This document shows positions 9,157-15,911 of a stretch of DNA of 25,042 nt, one piece after another. The notes beneath the pieces were generated by a model. The model had not been told where the DNA came from. It was given only the letters and a program-made list of their open reading frames with translations, and ran no database searches. How positions within the stretch are numbered: the stretch's first letter is position 1; each line of letters starts with the position of its first letter. A program made the position numbers and the translations under genes. The stretch is from Caulobacteraceae bacterium UBA5005 (GTDB lineage: Bacteria; Pseudomonadota; Alphaproteobacteria; Caulobacterales; Caulobacteraceae): positions 203 to 25,244 of the forward strand of contig DGYN01000106.1 in NCBI GenBank assembly GCA_002398405.1. Reading direction: 5' to 3'.

Positions 9157-9804
9157 ATGCCCAAACATACCCGTGGCCATGTCTTTCTCACGGCTGAGGT
9201 CAAGGAGGCGATCCTGGCGCGGATCGCGTCGGGGGAGCCTTTGTTGCGGATCTGTGGGCCGGGGAGGCGGCCGGGGTGGCCGGACCGGCAGTCGGTCTAT
9301 CAGCGGCTTCGGCAGGAGCCGGCGTTCTATCGGGAATATCTGAAGGCGCGGGTGCTGGGGGCTCAGGCGCTGTCGGAGGAGATCATCGAGATCGCCGATG
9401 GGCGGGAGCCGCCGGGGCCGGAGCGCGAGGGGCTGCGCACGACCTTCGGACGGCAGGCGCGGGGAGAGCTGCCGGTGCGGTTGACCGCGGAACAGCGGAG
9501 CGTGGGGCGGGACTGGCTGCGGATCACGGCGCGGCGGTGGCTGGCGCAGACCATGGCGCCCGCGCGGTATGCGGGGTTGTGGTCCCTGGTCATCGACGGC
9601 GAGGCCGCGGCGCCGGCCGATGGCCTGGCTGGGGCGCAGGGGGCGCCGATGGACGAGTTGGCGATGGCGGCTCGGATCGCGGCGATCCTGGAGGCGGGGC
9701 GGCGGCGGTTGGTGGAGCAGGGGGAGGCGGATGTGCCGGGGGGTGAGTTGTTGGCGGCGTTGGCGCGGGGTGGGTCAGGGGTGGACGCCTCAGGCGCGGA
9801 CTAG
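9157..9804 (+). CDS. Terminase small subunit-like protein (Sf6-type), orphan
   Basis: This 215-residue protein starts after a strong AGGAGG ribosome binding site. The N-terminal part (about 10-60) reads like the DNA-binding region of Sf6-type phage terminase small subunits: ILARIASGEPLLRICG, then WPDRQSVYQRLRQEPAFYRE, and YLKARVLGAQALSEEIIEIA. That region recognises packaging sites in phages. The C-terminal half (about 115-215) is Ala/Glu-rich and differs from the usual portal-binding part. There is no large terminase, portal or capsid gene nearby, so this is either a domesticated or leftover phage gene or a regulator built on the same fold. The family call is from pattern recognition only. 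Confidence 0.6.
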   Translation: MPKHTRGHVFLTAEVKEAILARIASGEPLLRICGPGRRPGWPDRQSVYQRLRQEPAFYREYLKARVLGAQALSEEIIEIADGREPPGPEREGLRTTFGRQARGELPVRLTAEQRSVGRDWLRITARRWLAQTMAPARYAGLWSLVIDGEAAAPADGLAGAQGAPMDELAMAARIAAILEAGRRRLVEQGEADVPGGELLAALARGGSGVDASGAD

Positions 9805-9812
9805 CCACCTCC

Positions 9813-9899
9813 ACCATGCTTCGCATGGTCCCCCTCCCGATCCACCCCCTCTGGGGGTGGCTCGCGTAGCGAGGGGGGCCGGGTCGTGCAACGACCCGG
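9813..9899. repeat. Four tandem short-loop hairpins
   Basis: Four perfect hairpins with three-base loops follow each other within 87 bases: accatgc/gcatggt (9813-9829), ccaccccc/gggggtgg (9842-9860), ctcgc/gcgag (9861-9873) and ccgggtcgt/acgacccgg (9879-9899). They lie between the convergent ends of the genes at 9157-9804 and 9929-10477, so a transcription-ending role on both strands is plausible, but there is no T-tract. Confidence 0.7.
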
Positions 9900-9928
9900 G
9901 GCGGGGGAGGATTTGGGGCGCTTGAGCG

Positions 9929-10477
9929 TTAGCTCGTGGAGTTGGTGGCGATGGTTCCGCGTTTCAGGCGGATGGTGTGGGTGCGGCCTTCGCGGCTGAC
10001 TTCGAAGGCGCCGCCCCAGGCCTGGGTCAGCATCAGGCCGCTGAGCCAGGTGATCTTGTTGGCGGCATAGCTGTAGCGGCCCGTGCCCAGGAGGTTGTTG
10101 CCATTGTCGTAGAAGCGGTAGGCGCCGCCGGGGGCAAGCGTGATCTTGCCCAGGCGCAGGGGGTTGGAGGGATTGCCGTAGGACATGATGGAATAGTCGC
10201 CCAGGCGCGGGCCGCTGGCCGGGGCGGCGGCGGGCGGGGCGGGGCGGGCGCGGACGTTCTTTATGACGCTCCATTTGACCTGGGTGTAGCCGTCGGGCTT
10301 GACCAAAACCTGGCCCGCGTGGTCGCCGGTCCCGATCTCGACGACCACGGCGTTCCACCAGCCGGACTCGAAGTACTGCACCTGGTCCCCGGCCTTCCAG
10401 GTCTGGGCGGCGGCGGGGAAGGCGATGGCCGCGGCGACGGTCAGGGTGAGGGCCGAGAGGGGGAGGAGGTTGCGCAT
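9929..10477 (-). CDS. Secreted protein with Tudor/SH3-like N-terminal domain
   Basis: This 182-residue protein has a signal peptide (MRNLLPLSALTLTVAAAIAF, cut after about AAAQ at residue 25). Residues about 26-75 (WKAGDQVQYFESGWWNAVVV, then a G-x-VLVKPDGY strand and VKWSVIKNVRAR) have the W-x-x-G-D-x-V...W...A-x-V pattern of Agenet/Tudor or SH3-like barrels. A Pro/Ala linker (about 78-90) leads to a beta-rich C-terminal part (YRFYDNGNNLLGTGRYSY) resembling lipocalin-like stress domains. The likely place is the periplasm or outside the cell. I do not know its ligand. A cluster of three GANTC sites lies 80-103 bases upstream of its ATG. Confidence 0.72.
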   Translation of the reverse strand: MRNLLPLSALTLTVAAAIAFPAAAQTWKAGDQVQYFESGWWNAVVVEIGTGDHAGQVLVKPDGYTQVKWSVIKNVRARPAPPAAAPASGPRLGDYSIMSYGNPSNPLRLGKITLAPGGAYRFYDNGNNLLGTGRYSYAANKITWLSGLMLTQAWGGAFEVSREGRTHTIRLKRGTIATNSTS

Positions 10478-10556
10478 GGCTTTGGTCGTAGCAGGTATGC
10501 GCGGCCGTTAGGGATAAGTTTTGGGGCCCTGAACAGGGGCGCAACAAACCATGACC

Positions 10557-10580
10557 GAATCACTGACTCTGGGGCGATTC
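10557..10580. promoter_or_regulatory. Triple GANTC cluster (possible CcrM/GcrA control site)
   Basis: GAATC (10557-10561), GACTC (10565-10569) and GATTC (10576-10580) occur within 24 bases, upstream of the minus-strand gene 9929-10477. In Caulobacterales GANTC is methylated by CcrM, and sites near promoters affect GcrA-dependent transcription. The sites are seen; control is inferred. Confidence 0.45.
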
Positions 10581-10633
10581 GGGCTTTGTTCCCTACGACA
10601 TATGGTAGGCCAAGCTTAAGCAGGCACAAGCCG

Positions 10634-11074
10634 CTACTTGGGGGTTTTCGCGCCGGGCTTGCAGGTTTCGCCCAGCCACTTGGCGTCGAGCGTCATGGCG
10701 GGGATGGGGACGCCGTTGGTGCCGCGGGTCGCCTTGGTGCGCAGGATGAAGCGCTTGGGGGCGTAGTCGCCGGCGGCCTCGACGTTGGCGCGCTTGCCCT
10801 CGTCGTTCTCCCAGTAGCCGGCGAAGCGGGCCTTGCCGCCGCCGACCACGCGGGTGGGGTAGGTGCAGGTGTGGTGGCGGTTGCAGGGGCCGTTGAAGAA
10901 CTTGTCGATCTGGTCGTCGCGCACGCACCAGTATTCGGTGTCCAGGGTGACGCCAAAGCCCTTGATCTTGTACTCCCAGTAGCCGGGCAGCACGGTCTCG
11001 ACCTGCGCACTGGCGGCGGGGAGGGCGGCGAGGGCCAGGAGGGCGGCGAGGGCCAGGGGGCGCAAACGGGTCAT
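10634..11074 (-). CDS. DUF3617-like periplasmic protein
   Basis: This 146-residue protein has a signal peptide (MTRLRPLALAALLALAALPA, cut near ASA-Q at about residue 23). The mature part starts with the PGYWEYKIK pattern typical of DUF3617 proteins, in which a conserved tryptophan opens the domain. It holds four cysteines (in YWCVRD, GPCNRHHTC and GETCKPG) that could form two disulfides. The function of the family is not known. It is 156 bases upstream of the next minus-strand gene (9929-10477) and 40 bases downstream of the DUF3108 gene, so the DUF3108 and DUF3617 genes may form an operon. Confidence 0.75.
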   Translation of the reverse strand: MTRLRPLALAALLALAALPAASAQVETVLPGYWEYKIKGFGVTLDTEYWCVRDDQIDKFFNGPCNRHHTCTYPTRVVGGGKARFAGYWENDEGKRANVEAAGDYAPKRFILRTKATRGTNGVPIPAMTLDAKWLGETCKPGAKTPK

Positions 11075-11114
11075 GCTGTTCCTATAGATAGGCCGCGATG
11101 AACCGCAGTTGAAG

Positions 11115-11909
11115 CTAGCCGCTGATCTGGGCGGAGGTGAGTTCGATGCGGGCCTCGCCGAGCGGGGTCTTGCCGCGGACCGTCGTCACCGCCCAGGGGC
11201 CATCGCCCGGCAGGCGGGCGAACTCGATGCTCATGGGGCGATTGAGGCCCTGGTTCTTCTTTTCCGGCGGCTTGGCGTCGAAGCCGGCGATCTCGTTGAA
11301 GGTCAGGGTGCAGGCGATGGGGCCTTCCAGGCCAAGCGCCGCTTCGCGCCTGCCGGGGGTGCGCGGGGCGGGGGCGCCGAAATCGACCTGATAGAGCTGG
11401 CGGCCGTCGAAGAAGCGGGCGGAGCGGCCGCAGGGGCCCTTGTCCGGCGCGGCCAGGGCCAGGCGGGTGAGCTGGGTCAGCGGATCGGCGGCGGCGATTT
11501 TCTGGGCGGGGGTCGGCGGCGGCTCGCCCATGTGGTGGTAGGCGGGGGCGGCGCTGGTGGCGACATCGGCCCCGCCCCAGCGCACCGCCACGCGGCGGTT
11601 GAGCTTGCCGTCCTGGTTGACGTGGTCGAAGGCGGCGGGGCGGGCGGTCTCGCCCTCGAAACGGCCCATCGCCCTGGCGGTGACGTCGATCTTCTTGAAG
11701 ACGGAGAGGACGCCGGCGCTCCTCAGGCGGGCGGTGGCGGCAAAATCGTCCTCGCCGATCTGCTGCTCGATCTTCATGTCGAGGACCTTGACCAGCAGGA
11801 CGCCGTCGTAGGCGAGCGCCAATCTAAGGCCCGGAGTGCGGGGCCGCGCATCGGCGACGGGGGCGGCCAGGACGACGGCCAGGGCGAGGAGTGCAAGGCG
11901 GGGTTTCAT
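11115..11909 (-). CDS. DUF3108-like periplasmic protein
   Basis: This 264-residue protein starts MKPRLALLALAVVLAAPVAD, a good signal peptide. I chose the ATG at 11909 rather than the longer open frame from 12017 because AGGAGG sits just upstream of it and the rpmB promoter (12006-12035, opposite strand) lies in the longer version. The mature part begins with LALAYDGVLLVKVLDMKIEQ and continues through DHVNQDGKLNRRVAVRW, which matches DUF3108 proteins of the envelope. The role of the family is unknown. It is divergent from rpmB and close to the DUF3617 gene downstream. Confidence 0.75.
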   Translation of the reverse strand: MKPRLALLALAVVLAAPVADARPRTPGLRLALAYDGVLLVKVLDMKIEQQIGEDDFAATARLRSAGVLSVFKKIDVTARAMGRFEGETARPAAFDHVNQDGKLNRRVAVRWGGADVATSAAPAYHHMGEPPPTPAQKIAAADPLTQLTRLALAAPDKGPCGRSARFFDGRQLYQVDFGAPAPRTPGRREAALGLEGPIACTLTFNEIAGFDAKPPEKKNQGLNRPMSIEFARLPGDGPWAVTTVRGKTPLGEARIELTSAQISG

Positions 11910-12005
11910 GGCGCCCTCCTGATTCGCTGATTGTGCGACAGGGGTATGGGAGGGCGGTGACGGTCCTGCGACGGCGGCGTTAAGGGCCAGGAAAGCCGCC
12001 CGGCC

Positions 12006-12035
12006 TTGACGGGACAAAGCCGCTTGCCCTATATC
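12006..12035 (+). promoter_or_regulatory. rpmB promoter
   Basis: TTGACG (12006-12011), an 18-bp spacer, and TATATC (12030-12035) form a good housekeeping promoter that would give a leader of about 55 bases before rpmB. Confidence 0.6.
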
Positions 12036-12097
12036 GCCCCCTCCCGCGCGGGGCCGTAAGGCTGCCGCGCCCTGTTTCTATTCTAAAGGTCGTCGCC

Positions 12098-12394
12098 ATG
12101 TCGCGCCGTTGCGAGATTACTGGGGTTGGTCCGATGGTCGGGCACAACGTCAGCCACTCGAATATCAAGACCAAGCGCCGCTTCCTGCCGGCGCTCAAGG
12201 TGGTCAGCCTGCAGTCGGACCTGCTGGGCCAGACCTTCCGCCTGCGCATCACCAATGCGGCGTTGCGCACCGTCGATTTCAGGGGCGGCCTCGACGCTGT
12301 CCTGACCAAGGCCTCGGACGACGATCTGTCTCTGCGGGCCCGGAAGATCAAGCGCCAGATCAAGGCAAAGCTCGCGAGCCAAGCCGCGGCCTAA
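12098..12394 (+). CDS. rpmB: 50S ribosomal protein L28
   Basis: This 98-residue basic protein begins MSRRCEITGVGPMVGHNVSH and continues with the SNIKTKRRFLPAL core of bacterial L28. It is a component of the large ribosomal subunit. The length is typical of alphaproteobacterial L28, which carries a longer C-terminal tail than the E. coli protein. The start is preceded by AAAGGT. It stands alone here, without rpmG, between its own promoter and a strong terminator, so it is probably transcribed as a single gene. Confidence 0.97.
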   Translation: MSRRCEITGVGPMVGHNVSHSNIKTKRRFLPALKVVSLQSDLLGQTFRLRITNAALRTVDFRGGLDAVLTKASDDDLSLRARKIKRQIKAKLASQAAA

Positions 12395-12419
12395 GCGCTG
12401 AAGACAACATGGAATTTCA

Positions 12420-12447
12420 AAGGCCGGTGGAAACACCGGCCTTTTTT
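12420..12447 (+). terminator. Rho-independent terminator of rpmB
   Basis: A perfect 10-bp stem, aaggccggtg and caccggcctt, with a gaaa tetraloop is followed by a run of six T. It lies 26 bases after the rpmB stop codon. Confidence 0.93.
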
Positions 12448-12522
12448 GTTTTGACAAGGGGGCCTTATGAAGCGGCCCTAAGGCGGACGGCGATTGGCGA
12501 GGGCGAGGACCGGCAGCGAACT

Positions 12523-12547
12523 GGAACCAGGAGTCGGCGCGGGCGTA
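12523..12547 (+). promoter_or_regulatory. Possible EcfG (sigma-T) type promoter
   Basis: GGAAC (12523-12527), 16 bases, then CGTA (12544-12547) resembles the general stress response consensus GGAAC-N16/17-CGTT with one mismatch. It lies 120 bases before the hybrid kinase. A single mismatched hit in GC-rich DNA could be chance. I see nothing else in the stretch 12448-12666. Confidence 0.3.
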
Positions 12548-12666
12548 TTGTAAGGAAATAGGGGGGGCTTCATGCGAACGGCGCCACGGCTTACGAGCTT
12601 GACCTTGCCGAAATCGGCGGCCGCCGTTGGCCGGGGCGATCGCGGCGCCTGGGCCCGAGTTCAGTG

Positions 12667-14922
12667 ATGAGTGCGAGCGAATCTCCACCCCCTGACGGCG
12701 ATAGAGCCCGGCCCGGTGCTGACTCCGTCAGCGGCCTCCTTCCGGACGCGGCGTCTGGCGCCCTAGCGGATGTCGATTTCAAGATGTTCGCCGACTTCCT
12801 GCCAACACTTTGCTGGCTGGCCAACGGCGACGGCTACATCGTTTGGTACAATAGGCGCTGGCATGAGTACTGCGGCACCACCCCCGAGCAGATGGAAGGC
12901 TGGGGATGGCAATCGGTCCACCATCCCGATGTGCTTCCCGAAGTCCTGAAGCGTTGGCAAAGCTCTATCGCCAGGAGCGAGCCCTTTGAAATGACCTTCC
13001 CTCTTCGGGGCGCGGACGGTGTGTTTCGCCCGTTCCTGACAAGGGTTCAACCGGTCCGGGACGCCAGTGGACGGGTGGCGCGCTGGTTTGGGGTCAATAC
13101 CGATGTGTCTGGTCAGCTCGCCGTTGAGCAGGAACTGACCCGCAACAGCGCAAACCTTGAGGTGCTTAATCGCACAGGCGAGATGATCGCCGCCGAGCTA
13201 AATCTCGACCGTCTGGTCAATACCGTCACCGACGCCGGCGTGACGCTGACCGGCGCCCAGTTCGGGGCGTTTTTCTATAATGTGACGAACGAGGCGGGCG
13301 AGGCCTTGATGCTCTATGCCCTCGTCGGAGCGGAGCGGGCGAAGTTCGACCAGTTTGGAATGCCGCGCGCCACGGCGGTATTCAAGCCGACCTTCGACGG
13401 AGACGGCGTGATCCGGTCAGACGATATCCTGCAAGATGAGCGCTACGGGAAGAGCGCCCCCCACCACGGGATGCCCAAAGGCCACCTTCCCGTGCGCAGC
13501 TACCTGGCCGCGCCGGTTACCTCACGCTCGGGAGAGGTGATAGGCGGCCTCTTTTTCGGGCACGAAACGCCCGGGGTGTTTACCGAGGCGCATGAGCGGC
13601 TTGTTACGGGCCTGGCCGGCCAGGCGGCCGTGGCGATCGACAACGCGCGCCTTTTCCAGTCGGCGGAGCACGAGCTGGGCCAACGCCGGGCGGCGGAAGC
13701 TCAACTCCAATCCCTGAATCTGCAGTTGGAAGAGCGCGTCGCGGAGGAGGTGGCGGAACGCACCAAGGCCGAAGAGGCGCTGCGCCAGGCCCAGAAAATG
13801 GAGGCCGTCGGCCAGCTTACGGGCGGTATCGCGCACGACTTCAACAACATGCTCGCTGTGGTAATCGGCAGCCTGGATATCGCCGAGCGCAGGCTCGCCA
13901 AGGGCGATGCGGACGTCGCCCGCTATCTGGAAAATGTCAGGGCGGGCGCAACCCGCGCCAGCGCGCTTACTCAACGGCTGCTGGCGTTTTCGCGGCAGCA
14001 ACCTCTCGCTCCCCAGGTCATCGACCTTAACCGGCTCGTGACCGAGATGTCAGAGCTTCTACGCCGCACCCTAGGCGAGCAGGTCGATCTTGAAACGGTT
14101 GTCGCCGGCGGCTTGTGGCTGACTTCGGTGGACCCGCACCAGCTCGAGAGCGCGATCGTAAACCTGGCCGTAAACGCCCGCGACGCGATGCCTGCGGGGG
14201 GATCGCTGACCATCGAGACCGCCAACGCTTACCTGGACGACAGATATGCTGAGGCCCACGTGGGGCTCCCCGCGGGCCAATACGTGATGATCGCGGTAAC
14301 GGATACCGGCGAGGGCATGCCGCCGGAAACATTGGCCAAGGTGTTCGACCCGTTCTTCACCACCAAGCCGGTCGGCAAAGGCACGGGGCTTGGTCTCTCG
14401 ATGGTCTATGGCTTCGTCAAACAGTCCGGCGGCAACGTAAAAATCTATACCGAACTGGGCCGGGGAACGACCGTAAAGCTATACCTTCCCCGTTACCTGG
14501 GACCGGCTACGGCGGCCGCGTCGGTCGGGCGGGTGACGGCCACACCGGCGGCCGCGGGAGGCGAGACCATTTTGGTGGTCGAAGACGATCCGCAGGTCAG
14601 GCAGATGAGCGTACAGGCGCTAATCGAACTGGGGTACACCGTCCTTCAGGCGGCCAGCGGGGACGAGGCCCTGGCCCAACTCCGGACCACGAGGGGGATC
14701 GACCTGCTTTTCACAGACGTGGTGATGGCGGGCATGTCGGGCAGGCAGCTCGCAGATGAGGTGCTCAGGGAATTCCCCGGCATCAAGGTTCTCTTCACAA
14801 CGGGCTACACGAAAAACGCCGTCGTTCAAAACGGGGTCTTGGAGCCCGGCGTCGCGATGATCGCCAAGCCGTTTTCCATCAGCGATCTCGCCCAAAAAGT
14901 CAGGGCTGTTCTGGATAGTTGA
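12667..14922 (+). CDS. PAS-GAF hybrid histidine kinase with receiver domain
   Basis: This protein of about 751 residues has, in order: a PAS domain (about 36-150, with WLANGDGYIVWYNRRWHEYC), a GAF domain (about 165-335), a short coiled coil (about 335-375), a phosphoacceptor helix with GGIAHDFNN and H390, and an ATPase domain with NLAVNARDA, DTGEGMP, FDPFFTTKP and GTGLGLSMVYG (about 490-605). It ends with a receiver domain (about 630-748) with acidic residues E639, D640 and D641 and phosphoacceptor D684. There are no membrane segments, so it is a cytoplasmic sensor; the ligand is unknown. An upstream GTG at 12664 is an alternative start. There is no separate regulator beside it, so phosphate probably moves to a distant partner. 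Confidence 0.92.
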   Translation: MSASESPPPDGDRARPGADSVSGLLPDAASGALADVDFKMFADFLPTLCWLANGDGYIVWYNRRWHEYCGTTPEQMEGWGWQSVHHPDVLPEVLKRWQSSIARSEPFEMTFPLRGADGVFRPFLTRVQPVRDASGRVARWFGVNTDVSGQLAVEQELTRNSANLEVLNRTGEMIAAELNLDRLVNTVTDAGVTLTGAQFGAFFYNVTNEAGEALMLYALVGAERAKFDQFGMPRATAVFKPTFDGDGVIRSDDILQDERYGKSAPHHGMPKGHLPVRSYLAAPVTSRSGEVIGGLFFGHETPGVFTEAHERLVTGLAGQAAVAIDNARLFQSAEHELGQRRAAEAQLQSLNLQLEERVAEEVAERTKAEEALRQAQKMEAVGQLTGGIAHDFNNMLAVVIGSLDIAERRLAKGDADVARYLENVRAGATRASALTQRLLAFSRQQPLAPQVIDLNRLVTEMSELLRRTLGEQVDLETVVAGGLWLTSVDPHQLESAIVNLAVNARDAMPAGGSLTIETANAYLDDRYAEAHVGLPAGQYVMIAVTDTGEGMPPETLAKVFDPFFTTKPVGKGTGLGLSMVYGFVKQSGGNVKIYTELGRGTTVKLYLPRYLGPATAAASVGRVTATPAAAGGETILVVEDDPQVRQMSVQALIELGYTVLQAASGDEALAQLRTTRGIDLLFTDVVMAGMSGRQLADEVLREFPGIKVLFTTGYTKNAVVQNGVLEPGVAMIAKPFSISDLAQKVRAVLDS

Positions 14923-14951
14923 AAAGCGTGACATGGCCCCGGAAGGGTCTG

Positions 14952-15911
14952 TTACGGCCGCCAGTCGAAGGCCAGGAGCAGGGTCGGCTCGCGGGCCTCG
15001 TGGGCGTTGTCGGAGACGACGTAGATCTTCCAGCCGGCGTTGTCAGGCAGGGGAAGGGCGGCGATGCCTTCCAGGTTGCCGAGCCAGGCCTTCATGTCGG
15101 CCAGTTCGGTGAAGCGGGCCTTTCCCTCGATGATGCGGATGTGGACGATCTTGGCGTCCCAGTGGGCCAGGAGGTTCTTGGCGCGGTAGACGGCGACCAG
15201 TTCGCCGTTGGACAGGTGGTCGAAGGAGGAGAGCTGGTAGCCGGGGCCGATGGTCAGGGGGGTGCGGCCGGAGACCTGGACGCAGGCGGCCTGGCCCTTG
15301 GGGCAGAGGAAGATGCGGCCATCCTCGGCGCCCACCGCGACGCTGCCGCCGGGGAGGGCGGCGATGGCCTGGACGCCGGTGTTTTTCTTGAACTTGCGTA
15401 AGGGCTGGGGAAGGTCGACGCGGCCCTGGGCGCCGTTGGCGCGGGTCGGGTCCTCATAGGCGATGATGCGGGGGATCTCGCCCTCGAAGGCCACCAGGTA
15501 GCCGGGGCGGCCCTCGAGCAGGGAGAGGTCCTCGGCGTCCTTGTCGGCCCGGCGGTAGAAGGGTTGGCCGCGGTCGTCGCGCAATTGGGCGAACTTCAGA
15601 TCCTGAGCGCCGACCAAAAGGCCGCGGTCGTCGAGGCGGCCGGTGAAGGTCGCGAAATCCCCGGCGTCGGTGACGGCGGAGAAGAGGATGGTCCCGTCCT
15701 CCATCTCCTGGGCTTCCAGGCCTGAGAGGCCGCCAAGCCTGGGGGAGGAAGAGATGAGATAGAGCCCGCCCATGTAGGTCAGGCCGCCGACCCTCTGCTG
15801 GCCGGAGAGGGTGGAATAGAGCGCGGCGGGGGCGGTGGTCAGGGTCGGCTGGTCGGCAGGCGGGATCTGGGCCGCGGCAAGGGCGATGGCGAGGGCGATG
15901 ACCGCCTTCAA
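14952..15911 (-). CDS. Secreted phytase-like esterase (PF13449-type)
   Basis: This 319-residue protein begins with a signal peptide (MKAVIALAIALAAAQIPPAD). The rest has the repeated short strands and acidic loops of the esterase-like/phytase-like beta-propeller family: GGLSGLEAQEMEDG, DAEDLSLLEG, YQLSSFDHLSNGELVAVYRA, GNLEGIAALPLPD and IYVVSDNAHE. Members are periplasmic or secreted hydrolases of uncertain substrate. The start is a TTG whose last two bases overlap the cobT stop, so it is probably translated by coupling to cobT. That start is supported by the signal peptide; no other start fits. No role in cobalamin synthesis is implied. Confidence 0.82.
   Translation of the reverse strand: MKAVIALAIALAAAQIPPADQPTLTTAPAALYSTLSGQQRVGGLTYMGGLYLISSSPRLGGLSGLEAQEMEDGTILFSAVTDAGDFATFTGRLDDRGLLVGAQDLKFAQLRDDRGQPFYRRADKDAEDLSLLEGRPGYLVAFEGEIPRIIAYEDPTRANGAQGRVDLPQPLRKFKKNTGVQAIAALPGGSVAVGAEDGRIFLCPKGQAACVQVSGRTPLTIGPGYQLSSFDHLSNGELVAVYRAKNLLAHWDAKIVHIRIIEGKARFTELADMKAWLGNLEGIAALPLPDNAGWKIYVVSDNAHEAREPTLLLAFDWRP

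Noticed and set aside
9977..11101. 374-codon plus-strand frame
   Set aside because: It is the antisense of two genes with signal peptides and family motifs, with low-complexity Gly/Ala/Val composition.
11910..12017. Longer start for the DUF3108 gene
   Set aside because: AGGAGG and a signal peptide mark the ATG at 11909; the longer version would overlap the rpmB promoter.
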